DNA of 64,000 nt. It comes from Alkalibacter mobilis (lineage in GTDB: Bacteria; Bacillota; Clostridia; Eubacteriales; Alkalibacteraceae). Where the stretch lies: positions 124,001 to 188,000 of the forward strand of contig NZ_JADNRK010000001.1 in assembly GCF_015594845.1 (NCBI RefSeq), given 5' to 3'. This document shows, one piece after another, positions 8,218-16,548 of this stretch (within the stretch, counting starts at the first letter, position 1; each line of letters begins with the position of its first letter). A model generated the notes under the pieces. That model was not told the DNA's origin and did not search any database. It saw only the letters and a program-made list of their open reading frames with translations. The position numbers and the translations under genes were made by a program.

Positions 8218-9603
8218 TTATGCTACACTGTCTTGTCTTTCTTGTATCTCGTCTTTCATTTTTTTCAGATCTTCTTGTTTGAGATTATAGAAGTTTATGC
8301 AAATAAACCCAAATACAGCTGCTACTGCCGGTATTATTGTTGCAATGACTGCAATCCCGGATTGTATGGCTGGTGTAGGATCCATGCCCCCTACATAACC
8401 GATGGCAGCTAAAGCATATGCTGAAACACTTCCTGATATAACCATCGCTACCTTAATTGGGAATGCCGATAATGACATTACGATACCTTTAGCGGATTTT
8501 CCTGTTTTCCACTCGGCGTAATCAGCACAGTCTGAGTACACAGCTCCTGATATTGAAAATCCAAATCCGCTGGAAACAGAGGCAAGACCGCTTAGAACAA
8601 GGAATGCCATCGGAGCTCTACCAATAAAATATGCAAGTACAAGGAACAACGCCTGACCGGATAATCCTATAACGTATGTTTTCTTCGTACCCATTTTTTT
8701 TGCAATTTGAGGTCCAAGAAGATTACCAACAAGTCCCCCTAAAGTAAGGCTTAAAAAATACATGGACACAAGGCTCATATCTCCAGCTACATATTGATAG
8801 AAGAAAACTGCAAAGCTGGCCAAACCCAATGCAGCAGTAAATCTTCCAAGTTCCGCCAACATAAGAATTATAAGATATTTATTGGTTACTACTTGCTTGA
8901 TCATTTCTCCGAAAGTCGGCACATTTTTCTGTGGCCATCTTCCCGGAACGTCTACCGGTTTTGCTGCTGCTGCAGAAACCATATATGTAACCCAGTTAAA
9001 CGTGGCAAATATCAACATGTAAAGAAAGAATCCCTTTGCATTTCTTGTTGCCTCACCACCTAATGCTATTATGATTGGTAACGATATCAAACTGAACAAC
9101 AAACGACTTGTAGTATTCATCTGATTTGTTCTACCGGCTATCATTATTCTGCTTTCCGGGGTGTTTCCCATTGCTGGCAACAAAGCAAACCTTGCCGAAT
9201 AGGAGAAGTTAACGAATATATGGCCAAGCATGTAAAATACAGAGAAGTAAATCGCCATTGAGATCTCATTCATTCCCTCAGGCACTCTAAACATTAAAAT
9301 AAAACAAATTGCCACAACTGCAGGTGCTATCATCAACCATGATCGATACTTACCCCAAGGCAAATTTGATTTTTCAATAATTGCGCCGGTCAACGGCACT
9401 GAGATAGCATCTACTATCCTGTTGATCAAAAGCATCGTTCCTACAATTGCCGGTCCCAACAATGCAATGTCAGTTAAAAAATAAGTATAATAACTTACTG
9501 CGACCTGCATCATCAAACCAAATCCGATTTCCGCCGTACCATAGGCTGTGGCCCTTGCTGAAGTCAACTGAAACTTGGAGCTCTTAGCAACATTCTCACT
9601 CAT
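8218..9603 (-). CDS. GPH/MelB-like major facilitator transporter
   Basis: This 461-residue protein has about 12 hydrophobic segments and the layout of glycoside-pentoside-hexuronide:cation symporters, including an N-terminal cytoplasmic-loop signature (DAISVPLTGAIIEKS) followed by WGKYRSWLM. It probably imports a small organic substrate with H+ or Na+. The start is ATG 9603, given by the site AAGGAGGAAGATTT. It is divergent from the aldehyde oxidoreductase across a 405-base region with inverted repeats, and upstream of the CoA operon. The substrate is unknown; feeding the glycyl radical enzyme or the CoA operon is inference. Confidence 0.87.
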   Translation of the reverse strand: MSENVAKSSKFQLTSARATAYGTAEIGFGLMMQVAVSYYTYFLTDIALLGPAIVGTMLLINRIVDAISVPLTGAIIEKSNLPWGKYRSWLMIAPAVVAICFILMFRVPEGMNEISMAIYFSVFYMLGHIFVNFSYSARFALLPAMGNTPESRIMIAGRTNQMNTTSRLLFSLISLPIIIALGGEATRNAKGFFLYMLIFATFNWVTYMVSAAAAKPVDVPGRWPQKNVPTFGEMIKQVVTNKYLIILMLAELGRFTAALGLASFAVFFYQYVAGDMSLVSMYFLSLTLGGLVGNLLGPQIAKKMGTKKTYVIGLSGQALFLVLAYFIGRAPMAFLVLSGLASVSSGFGFSISGAVYSDCADYAEWKTGKSAKGIVMSLSAFPIKVAMVISGSVSAYALAAIGYVGGMDPTPAIQSGIAVIATIIPAVAAVFGFICINFYNLKQEDLKKMKDEIQERQDSVA

Positions 9604-9777
9604 AAATCTTCCTCCTTTTTTTTCCATACTCAATACATATAGCTTGGAGCTTATAGAAAATTCCTTCCCTTGATCAAGATCAGAAATTTTACATCTTCGT
9701 CAGATTTCAACGTTGCGATTTCAATCTCTTGTGAATGATTTAATCTTAACTGATGGCAATTTTCTTAACAATGAATT

Positions 9778-9811
9778 AAAAGGACATGTTTTGTATCTAT
9801 TTTGTCCTTTT
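9778..9811. promoter_or_regulatory. Inverted repeat AAAAGGACA-N16-TGTCCTTTT
   Basis: Perfect 9-bp arms at 9778-9786 and 9803-9811 are separated by 16 bases. No T-tract typical of a terminator follows the stem and no gene ends here. A two-half-site operator is therefore more likely than a terminator. Confidence 0.4.
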
Positions 9812-9895
9812 ACAATTTTAAAAATTATTATATTTTTATTATTATATTTAAATTGCATAACTTACTTAAATCACAGATCACAAAAGGGATAGGTA

Positions 9896-9922
9896 GGGAC
9901 AAATTTGATGTATATGTGTCCC
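9896..9922. promoter_or_regulatory. Inverted repeat GGGACA-N15-TGTCCC
   Basis: This second repeat shares the GGACA/TGTCC half-sites and nearly the same spacing as the one at 9778-9811. The pair may bind the same regulator, possibly controlling both the transporter and the AOR gene. Confidence 0.4.
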
Positions 9923-10008
9923 GATAATTTATTGCCAAGTAATTTTATAAATGATAGCCTAAAAATGAATTTATTTCGTTAAAAATTGAACCAGGGAGGA
10001 AGTGGAAC

Positions 10009-11688
10009 ATGTTTAAAGCTATCCGAATAGACAGAAATAACAACAAAATTGAAATCGAAGAATCAAATTTACAGTACAAGAGTCTCGGTGGCAGAAGTTT
10101 AATAGCCCAATTTTTAAACGATGAAGTCATACCAGCTTGTGACCCATTAGGAGCTGCATCCAAAATAATATTTTGCACAAGCCTTTTTGCGGGAAGTGGA
10201 TTGGCATGTGCAAACAGGTTGTCTGTAGGTGCTAAAAGTCCGTTAACTGGTGGAATCAAAGAATCAAATGTTGGTGGAACAGCCGCCGCTGCATTTGCAA
10301 GTCATGGGATTCGAAGTTTGATTATAGAAGATATTCCTGAAAACAAGGAAGATTTTGTCACTATATTGATAAAATCAGATGGAAGCGTATATCTTGAAGA
10401 TGCGACAAATTTTATAGGGATCAATAATTATGAATACGTTGAAAATATGCAGAAAATTTATGGTGATAATGTCTCTGTGATTTCTATAGGAGTGGCTGGT
10501 GAACGTCTTTATAAAAATTCTTCCATTCAAGTTACTGAATTTGGAACGAATTACCCCTGTAGGGCAGCAGGAAGAGGTGGATTAGGCTCAGTTCTCGGAT
10601 CAAAAGGTGTTAAAGGTATTGTGATTCAAAAACCCGATAAGAAAAATTCACTCGACATATCAGATAAAGAGAAATTTTTGATTCAAAGAAAAGAACTTAA
10701 TCAATTATTGATAGAATCCTCCGAATCAAATCCCTTTTCAAATGTAGGTACTGCTTCTACAATAGATTTTGTAGGACCTGCCGGTATTATTCCGACACAC
10801 AATTTCACTGGAACTATCTCAAAAGAAATAGAAAACCTCAAATCAGACAAATTCATGGCATTTGTCAGTAAGAACAAACAGCCATGCCAAGCGGGATGTC
10901 TAGTGAAATGTTCAAATATAATAAATGATAAAAATGGAAATTTTCTAACCGGAGGATTTGAGTATGAAACCATCGCACTGTGCGGTCCGAATTGCGACAT
11001 TTACGATTATGAATCAATTGCGTACATGGACAGAATGTGTGATGATTTGGGACTTGATACAATAGAAACTGGAGCTACTATGGGAGTTTGCATGGAAGCA
11101 GGAATCATTCCATGGGGTGATGTAAATGCCACTATGAAACTATATCAACACATAGCTGACGGTACCGAATTGGGAAATCTACTGGGGCAAGGTGCAGATC
11201 GAGTTGGTAAGCATTACTGCGTTGAAAGAATACCGACCTGTAAAGGTCAGGCGATGCCCGGCTATGATCCGCGGGGTACGATAGGTACCGGATACACGTA
11301 TGCCACTACCCCAATGGGTGCTGATCATACTGCCGGAATAACACTCGGTGAAGAAGAGTCAAACAATGTCGAAGATGCAATAGAGCACTCCAAAATGATG
11401 CAAGAAATTTTTGCTGTTGCAGACAGTACCATGTGTATGATGGCCATGGCAACTTTTGCAGGACATTTGGATAAATTAGCTTCATTGTATAATGCAATTT
11501 ATGGAGATACCATCTTACCTCAAGATTTTCTTGAATTGGCTAAAAAAACTATCCATTTGGAAAATGAATTCAATAGGAAAGCAGGATGGAAGCCTACAGA
11601 TAATATAATCCCTGATTTTTTCAGAAACGAACCTTTACCTTCTACCGGTCGCACATTTGATATTTCGCAGCAACTATTGGAGAAATGA
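10009..11688 (+). CDS. Aldehyde:ferredoxin oxidoreductase family (YdhV-like) enzyme
   Basis: This 559-residue tungsten/molybdenum bis-pterin enzyme has the N-terminal AOR fold (YKSLGGRSLIAQFL, NRLSVGAKSPLTGG, GRGGLGSVLGSKGVKGI). Iron-sulfur ligands lie in CQAGCLVKCSN (Cys293, Cys297, Cys301); this Cx3Cx3C spacing is the one I associate with the YdhV-like branch. The family oxidises aldehydes to carboxylates with ferredoxin or runs the reverse. It is shorter than archaeal AOR (about 605 residues). A MoaD-like gene follows at once, consistent with pterin cofactor supply. The ATG has a clear GGGAGGAAG site. Aldehyde made by the glycyl radical enzyme is a plausible substrate (inference). Confidence 0.9.
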   Translation: MFKAIRIDRNNNKIEIEESNLQYKSLGGRSLIAQFLNDEVIPACDPLGAASKIIFCTSLFAGSGLACANRLSVGAKSPLTGGIKESNVGGTAAAAFASHGIRSLIIEDIPENKEDFVTILIKSDGSVYLEDATNFIGINNYEYVENMQKIYGDNVSVISIGVAGERLYKNSSIQVTEFGTNYPCRAAGRGGLGSVLGSKGVKGIVIQKPDKKNSLDISDKEKFLIQRKELNQLLIESSESNPFSNVGTASTIDFVGPAGIIPTHNFTGTISKEIENLKSDKFMAFVSKNKQPCQAGCLVKCSNIINDKNGNFLTGGFEYETIALCGPNCDIYDYESIAYMDRMCDDLGLDTIETGATMGVCMEAGIIPWGDVNATMKLYQHIADGTELGNLLGQGADRVGKHYCVERIPTCKGQAMPGYDPRGTIGTGYTYATTPMGADHTAGITLGEEESNNVEDAIEHSKMMQEIFAVADSTMCMMAMATFAGHLDKLASLYNAIYGDTILPQDFLELAKKTIHLENEFNRKAGWKPTDNIIPDFFRNEPLPSTGRTFDISQQLLEK

Positions 11689-11689
11689 G

Positions 11690-11905
11690 ATGATTTCGAT
11701 AAATTTCAATGGTTTGAATTTTATGTTCAATCAATCTATGACAATTTCTAATTTGATCTCATTAATGAAAATCAACGGCTTTGTTGAAAATTCATCCCAT
11801 TTGATAAAGGTCAATGGTAAGTTGATCACACCATTTTCTATTCATCAAACAACCATCAGTGATGGTGATGTTATAACTACAAAACCATTGCCTGTTGGCG
11901 GGTGA
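11690..11905 (+). CDS. MoaD/ThiS-family sulfur carrier protein
   Basis: This 71-residue beta-grasp protein ends in PLPVGG, the Gly-Gly tail that is adenylated and thiocarboxylated in MoaD and ThiS. Such proteins supply the dithiolene sulfur of molybdopterin. The ATG at 11690 starts one base after the AOR stop and is preceded by GGAG inside the AOR end; an upstream in-frame start at 11657 would overlap the AOR gene more deeply. Pairing with a tungsten-type oxidoreductase suggests a dedicated pterin-cofactor role. Confidence 0.82.
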   Translation: MISINFNGLNFMFNQSMTISNLISLMKINGFVENSSHLIKVNGKLITPFSIHQTTISDGDVITTKPLPVGG

Positions 11906-11920
11906 TTCAAGTCCAGAAAA

Positions 11921-11955
11921 ACAAAGGCTCACCAATAGGCGAGCCTTTGTTTTAG
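11921..11955. terminator. Bidirectional terminator between convergent genes
   Basis: Perfect 10-bp arms ACAAAGGCTC (11921-11930) and GAGCCTTTGT (11941-11950) are followed by TTTT on the plus strand and flanked by A-rich sequence that serves the minus strand. It lies between the MoaD-like gene and the convergent phosphoesterase. Confidence 0.8.
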
Positions 11956-12809
11956 TTTAATTTCAACTGATTTCTCAATGTAACGACCACTATTTCAGGT
12001 CTGTTAAATACCCTAAATGGCACGATGCTGTTTCCCAGACCCCTGCTGACGATCATCGAAGTATTTTGCTTTAAATATAAACCTTGGGAATACTCGGGAA
12101 ACAACCCTTGGTTGGGTGCAATCAAGCCACCGACAAAAGGCAATCTGAATTGTCCACCATGTGCATGACCGCTAAACACCAAGTCTATTCCACTATCTGC
12201 ATAAACGTCAAAGAGTTCAGGTCTGTGTGACATCAAAATATTAAAATCTGTAGTTTTTTTCTCGTTCAATTCATTTAAAATATCTACTGCGTATTCATTG
12301 CTATCGGCCCTTAGGTATGTGTCTTCATTTTCTATGGATGCCGGGTCTCTCATGCCCATCAATCCTACAGAATTTTGGTCCTTGATCAACTTCACGTAAT
12401 CATTGTCCATAACTTTTACATTGATACCGGTTAATTCCAACTTGAGATGTTCATATTCTCCAGAGAGTTCTTCATGATTGCCGGAAACAAAATAGACGGG
12501 TGCTGTCAATGTCATTCTTTTCATAAAATCTATAGCTGAAGTCAGATTCATTTTTCTCCGGTCTATCAAATCTCCAGTCACAATTATCACATCCGGATTT
12601 TGTACTTTTATCAACTTATCGAGTCTGCCGTTAAAATCTTTGTTGTGCAAATCTGATACTTGAACTATTGTAAACCCTTCAAACCCGGCAGGTATATTGC
12701 TATTCGCATATTCAATTTCTGTAATCACGATACTATTGTTTTGCCAAAATAAAAACAGTGCCAGTAAAACAATAATCAAGATCCATCCAATATTCCTTCT
12801 GATTCTCAA
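11952..12809 (-). CDS. Membrane-anchored metallophosphoesterase (YkuE/YaeI-like)
   Basis: This calcineurin-like phosphoesterase has an N-terminal membrane segment (IGWILIIVLLALFLFW) and the full metal-ligand set: VQVSDLHN, VTGDLIDR, SGNHEE and SGHAHGGQ. YkuE/YaeI relatives act at the cell surface, for example on UDP-diacylglucosamine-type or other phosphoesters. I prefer the TTG at 12809 because GAGAGGGG lies 7 bases before it; the longer frame to 12848 has no ribosome binding site. It is monocistronic and unrelated in role to its neighbours. Confidence 0.85.
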   Translation of the reverse strand: MRIRRNIGWILIIVLLALFLFWQNNSIVITEIEYANSNIPAGFEGFTIVQVSDLHNKDFNGRLDKLIKVQNPDVIIVTGDLIDRRKMNLTSAIDFMKRMTLTAPVYFVSGNHEELSGEYEHLKLELTGINVKVMDNDYVKLIKDQNSVGLMGMRDPASIENEDTYLRADSNEYAVDILNELNEKKTTDFNILMSHRPELFDVYADSGIDLVFSGHAHGGQFRLPFVGGLIAPNQGLFPEYSQGLYLKQNTSMIVSRGLGNSIVPFRVFNRPEIVVVTLRNQLKLN

Positions 12810-12914
12810 GATTACACCCCTCTCAGACTCTACAAACAAACGACACAAAGATTTTTAAAAGATCAAATTTCTTTAATTATAGCATTATTGTCACTTTTTA
12901 AAATTAAAATATAT

Positions 12915-12966
12915 AAAAAAACCAAAAATATAAAGGCATCCGCCAAAATTTTCGACAGATGCCTTT
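12915..12966 (-). terminator. Terminator after URO-D methyltransferase 1
   Basis: Arms AAAGGCATC (12932-12940) and GATGCCTTT (12958-12966) are perfect. On the minus strand the stem is followed by a T-rich tail (TATATTTTTGGTTTTTTT). Confidence 0.8.
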
Positions 12967-12994
12967 AACTCCCTTTTTCCCTGTTTGTTTCTAA

Positions 12995-13981
12995 TTAAAA
13001 GATTTCCTTGCTCATTTTGTCTATTTCTTCGCTGACCTTGGCATATGCTCCTGGGAACAAGCTCTCCGGTCCTCCCATGGTCAAGCAAGGTATAAAATAG
13101 TGTTTGCCGTTATTTTTGCACGCTCTTTCAACATGCTCGGATATAAGCTCCGGTGTCCATCCTGGAAAATCCAAAGTGCCGCTGTCCAAATCACCCATGA
13201 AGGATATCTGACCGCCATACTTTTCAACAAGCTCAGGCACGTTGTTCGTTGTCATGCACCCCTGCCAGATGTCAACCCCCATCTCTATCATTTCAGGGAC
13301 AAGGTTAGCCGCAAAGGAGTCACTATGGTGTACGATCACCTCTACTCCATTGTCTTTCCAGAAGCCGTAAATTTTTTTATATGCCGGCAGAAAGAATTCG
13401 TCAAATATTTCTGGTGACACTAAAGATGATATTTGGCTTCCCCAATCGTCGTGATGGAACAAACAATCAGGTTTGATCCTGTCAACCAGCAACTGTGCAA
13501 ATTCCAACTCAAATCCGGTTATGTAATCAACCAGTTCATGCATCGCTTCAGGTTCTTCATAAAGTGCCATGAGCGCATTTTCCATTCCCATCATATGGTG
13601 AGTCATTTCAAATACCCCAGGAGCCATCATTGCAGTGACAAACTCTTCATTTCTGTCTATGGACTCCGCATGTGCTATCGCCGGGGCCCAAGACTCGTCA
13701 TCCGTAGGTATTACAGGTTTTTTTACATAATCTTTCCACTTTGTAATATCCTTGATGACTATATGCTCCTGATCATGGACCGGAAATCCTGCAACCTGGC
13801 CTTCTACAAATCTCCATGTTACACCCCATCCGTCCTGATTTTCCTGTCCCGGTTGCAACATCAATGCCTGTAGTGGAAAAGCAGCTTCAAAAATCATATT
13901 CATGAATTCGTATTGCTTGACGAATCTGTCAGGATTTCCTCCCTTTATAGTTTCCATTAGATTTTGTCTCTTGGTCAACAT
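12995..13981 (-). CDS. URO-D family corrinoid methyltransferase 1
   Basis: This 328-residue protein of the URO-D/MtaA superfamily is encoded 36 bases after a corrinoid-binding protein, the usual pairing in O-demethylase and methyltransferase systems. Visible metal-site candidates are HHDDWG, VIVHHSDSF and the later WQGCMTTNN. The typical MtaA HxC zinc motif is replaced by H-S-D here, so the subtype differs from methylcobamide:CoM methyltransferase. It probably demethylates a methoxylated or methylated substrate onto the corrinoid protein; the substrate is unknown. The start has a GGGGAGG site. Confidence 0.87.
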   Translation of the reverse strand: MLTKRQNLMETIKGGNPDRFVKQYEFMNMIFEAAFPLQALMLQPGQENQDGWGVTWRFVEGQVAGFPVHDQEHIVIKDITKWKDYVKKPVIPTDDESWAPAIAHAESIDRNEEFVTAMMAPGVFEMTHHMMGMENALMALYEEPEAMHELVDYITGFELEFAQLLVDRIKPDCLFHHDDWGSQISSLVSPEIFDEFFLPAYKKIYGFWKDNGVEVIVHHSDSFAANLVPEMIEMGVDIWQGCMTTNNVPELVEKYGGQISFMGDLDSGTLDFPGWTPELISEHVERACKNNGKHYFIPCLTMGGPESLFPGAYAKVSEEIDKMSKEIF

Positions 13982-14017
13982 ATTTCAAACCTCCCCGGTT
14001 TTTATTTCAGCAACAAG

Positions 14018-14638
14018 TTACGCTTTAACCAACTCTTTCGCTTTTGTAACCGCACCGCCGGCATCAGGAGCATATCCGTCTGCTTTGCACTCGGCTGCAT
14101 ACTCGGGTGTTACAGGCGCTCCGCCTACCATGACCTTGAATCCTGCGTCCTTAAGAGCCAAGGATGTCTGTTTAAGTGCCGGCATGGTGGTGGTTAGAAG
14201 ACCAGAACAGGCTGCCAACACCGCATTGTTTTCTTTTGCCGCTTCTACAAATTTATCAGCTGGAACATCCACTCCAAGATCTACGATGGTGAATCCTGAG
14301 CTTTCAAGCATCATGCTTACAAGATTTTTTCCTATGTCATGGAGGTCCCCGGCTACTGTTCCTATTACGCATGTTCCCAAGGATACGGAACTGTCGCCTG
14401 CCAGCAGGGGCTTTAATACGTCTACACCTTTACTCATGGCCTTTGCCGCTATCAGCATTTCAGGCACGAAGATTTCTCCGGCAGAGAATTTGTCTCCAAC
14501 TACTCCCATGGATTCGATCATAGCATCAAGGATTTCTTTCGGCTGTTTGCCTTCGTCCAGTGCTTCCTGAACCAAACCTGCTACGACTTTGGTTTTACCT
14601 TTTGATACCATTTCCTGGATCTCTTGAATTTTTGACAT
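14018..14638 (-). CDS. Corrinoid (B12-binding) methyl-carrier protein
   Basis: This is a 206-residue protein of the MtaC/MtmC/MttC type. It has an N-terminal helical cap domain (about residues 1-85) followed by a B12-binding Rossmann domain with the cobalt-ligand motif GDLHDIGKN (the DxHxxG signature) and VDLGVDVPADKF. It carries the methyl group between methyltransferases. ATG 14638 (MSKIQEIQ) is chosen from the site GGGAGGAAC; the frame extends upstream without support. It lies between two URO-D-type methyltransferases, one co-transcribed and one divergent. Confidence 0.93.
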   Translation of the reverse strand: MSKIQEIQEMVSKGKTKVVAGLVQEALDEGKQPKEILDAMIESMGVVGDKFSAGEIFVPEMLIAAKAMSKGVDVLKPLLAGDSSVSLGTCVIGTVAGDLHDIGKNLVSMMLESSGFTIVDLGVDVPADKFVEAAKENNAVLAACSGLLTTTMPALKQTSLALKDAGFKVMVGGAPVTPEYAAECKADGYAPDAGGAVTKAKELVKA

Positions 14639-14676
14639 TTGTGTTCCTCCCTCATTTAGTGGTTTAAAATTAATAT

Positions 14677-14696
14677 CAGCACGTGATTGCGTGCTG
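14677..14696. promoter_or_regulatory. Perfect inverted repeat in the corrinoid gene leader
   Basis: CAGCACG-TGATTG-CGTGCTG (7-bp arms) lies 38 bases upstream of the corrinoid protein start. It is not followed by a T-run. An operator or a short 5'-UTR hairpin is possible. Confidence 0.35.
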
Positions 14697-15003
14697 GTTA
14701 TAACTTGAATATTGTAATATTGTAACTTTGAATAATTATGTATATCGTTCTCTATGTACAAATTTTATCAACTTAAATTGTAATTGTCAACGCTAAATTT
14801 TAAGAAGACATAAATTTCTTATTCTTTTAAAAATATCCTTTGATCGAGCGTTTAATATTTTTATCAGTTTAAATATTTCTGGAATTTTTCTTTACACTAT
14901 GGTATTTTAAAATCAAACAGCTCTCCATTCCCGGAGTTTAAAAAAATAGGAAGCTATGCTCTGAGGATGAAGTGTAATCGATTAACTAAAGGAGGCATTT
15001 AAA

Positions 15004-15996
15004 ATGAATTTAAGAGAAAATGTAATGGCAGTCTTAAATGGAAAGCAACCGGATTATTACGGGGATCTTATGAATGCGGTGGAATTTATCTTTGACCCTG
15101 TGTTCATGCAGGATGCCATGATTCCTCAAGACGGATCTGAGCACGTAGATTCATGGGGGACTGTACGAATTTTTCTTCCGGGCGCTCCCGGCCCGCATCC
15201 TCACTTGACAAAAGAAAATATAGTTATAAAAGACATTGAAAAATGGGAAGAGCAGCTCGTGATCCCTTCGATCCAAGATCTTGATTGGTCCGCGGCACGT
15301 GAGCAGTCTCTATCCATAAACAGAGAAGAAAAGCTGGCATGCATATTTTCTCCTGGTGGTCTGTTCGAACGAAGTCATTTTTTGATGGGCATGGAAAATG
15401 CCTTGATGAATTATCTGGAATACCCGGAAGAAATGAAGGCATTACTCAGGAAAATCGCAGATTACAAGATAGAATTCATTAGAAAAGCAGGAGAAGAATG
15501 TCATCCTGATATCATATTTTATCATGATGACTGGGGTACAAAACAAAATCTGTTTCTTCCCCCTCAAGTTTGGAGAGAAATAATCAAACCGCTGCAAAAA
15601 GAGATTTCCGACGCAATACACGAAGCCGGAATGATCTACATGCACCATGCAGACTGCATATGCCAACCCATAGTTGAAGACATGGTCGAAATTGGCATCG
15701 ATATCTGGCAAGGAACTATTGCCCAAAACGATATTGTAGAGATCCAGCGCATAACCAAGGGAAACCTTCCAATGGTCGGTGGGATCGATGGGCCTAAAAT
15801 AGACATCGAAAATATCACCGAGGAAGAAATCCGTGCAGAGGTAAGACGAGCCATAGACACATACTGTCCGGGCGGGCCATTCTTTCCCTCCATTCCAAAC
15901 GGAATCTGCTTCAGAGAGTGGAACAATTCTATTGTTATGGATGAACTGGAGTCATACGGCAGAGAATATGCGCAAAAACATCCGGTCAATTGCTGA
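15004..15996 (+). CDS. URO-D family corrinoid methyltransferase 2
   Basis: This 330-residue paralogue of the protein encoded at 12995-13981 shares its layout (DSWGTVRIF, FSPGGLFERSHFLMGMENAL, YHDDWGTKQN, IYMHHADCICQ, IDIWQGTIAQND, MVGGIDGPKID). Again HxD (HAD, followed by Cys) stands where MtaA has HxC. It is divergent from the corrinoid protein and has its own AAAGGAGG site. It may be the second half-reaction enzyme (corrinoid to tetrahydrofolate or CoM-like acceptor), or an alternative substrate enzyme sharing the same corrinoid protein. Sequence alone does not decide this. Confidence 0.87.
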   Translation: MNLRENVMAVLNGKQPDYYGDLMNAVEFIFDPVFMQDAMIPQDGSEHVDSWGTVRIFLPGAPGPHPHLTKENIVIKDIEKWEEQLVIPSIQDLDWSAAREQSLSINREEKLACIFSPGGLFERSHFLMGMENALMNYLEYPEEMKALLRKIADYKIEFIRKAGEECHPDIIFYHDDWGTKQNLFLPPQVWREIIKPLQKEISDAIHEAGMIYMHHADCICQPIVEDMVEIGIDIWQGTIAQNDIVEIQRITKGNLPMVGGIDGPKIDIENITEEEIRAEVRRAIDTYCPGGPFFPSIPNGICFREWNNSIVMDELESYGREYAQKHPVNC

Positions 15997-16008
15997 CACA
16001 ATAATACA

Positions 16009-16031
16009 GGGAGTCGATGTTTTCGACTCCC
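16009..16031. terminator. Hairpin between convergent genes
   Basis: Perfect 9-bp arms GGGAGTCGA (16009-16017) and TCGACTCCC (16023-16031) lie between the URO-D gene and the convergent gene at 16038. The flanking T-tract is weak on both strands, so efficiency is uncertain. Confidence 0.6.
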
Positions 16032-16037
16032 AAAAAA

Positions 16038-16382
16038 TTATGAATTAAAGTTTTCTTCCCTCAATACACTTTCCACTACGGAAACAAAATCCTCTTCGGC
16101 TCCCCATGAAAATTTAAAGATCGGACCTTGTCCTCCACCTGCTCCAATGGCGTCAACAATGATCTCATCTTTGTTTCCTACAACAGCAACGGTAAGAGTT
16201 GCTCTATTCGATGCCCTCATGAAATATTTTTCGTAGACTAGAGTACATACGGATACGTCTCCGATGTGATGCTCGGCATAATCCACCAGTTCCACGCTCA
16301 TTCCGCTATTTTCGACTTTCCGTGATATCAGATTTGTGATCCTGGTAAAATCTCCGGTTCCTTTCATCGATAATTTAGCCAA
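16038..16382 (-). CDS. Conserved small protein, unknown function (possibly DUF6054-like)
   Basis: This 114-residue soluble protein has no transmembrane segment. The TTG start is well supported by GGGAGGTGATTTAA. Its features are an alternating beta-rich middle (SVCTLVYEKYFMRASNRATLTVAVVG) and a glycine-rich turn (GAGGGQGPIF) before FSWGAEEDFVSVVE. The fold resembles small alpha/beta proteins of unknown function seen in Clostridia, and I tentatively recall DUF6054. It stands alone between two terminators. Confidence 0.6.
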   Translation of the reverse strand: MAKLSMKGTGDFTRITNLISRKVENSGMSVELVDYAEHHIGDVSVCTLVYEKYFMRASNRATLTVAVVGNKDEIIVDAIGAGGGQGPIFKFSWGAEEDFVSVVESVLREENFNS

Positions 16383-16499
16383 TTAAATCACCTCCCGACC
16401 ATTATCTTATCACAGAAATACTTATATTTTCCCAATCTCTTATTCATTGTGATCTTATATAGTGCTTTTTACAGGATATTTCGATTATTTCATATCATT

Positions 16500-16540
16500 C
16501 AAAAAAACGACTTTGTTATTGAAAACAAAGTCGCTTTTTT
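16500..16540 (-). terminator. Terminator of the TRAP/acid-sugar operon
   Basis: Perfect 10-bp arms CGACTTTGTT (16508-16517) and AACAAAGTCG (16524-16533) are followed on the minus strand by TTTTTTT. It ends the operon running from 22301. Confidence 0.85.
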
Positions 16541-16548
16541 ATAAATCC

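Larger units (their letters stand above)
9604..10008. other. Divergent intergenic region between transporter and AOR
   Basis: These 405 bases hold no gene that I can support. They are very AT-rich around 9800-9870, contain two spaced inverted repeats listed separately, and end with the AOR ribosome binding site GGGAGG. Both promoters of the divergent pair should lie here, but I see no convincing -35/-10 or -24/-12 match. Confidence 0.6.

Noticed and set aside
13100-13873. Plus-strand open frames opposite URO-D methyltransferase 1
   Set aside because: They are antisense to a conserved gene with clear motifs, have no ribosome binding sites and contain clustered rare-looking residues.
13902-14570. 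Plus-strand open frame of 222 codons opposite the corrinoid and URO-D genes
   Set aside because: It is a shadow of two strongly supported minus-strand genes, with low-complexity Ser/Ala composition and no start site.
14677-14696. Rho-independent terminator before the corrinoid gene
   Set aside because: The hairpin has short arms, no T-run, and lies in the 5' leader of the gene rather than at a gene end.
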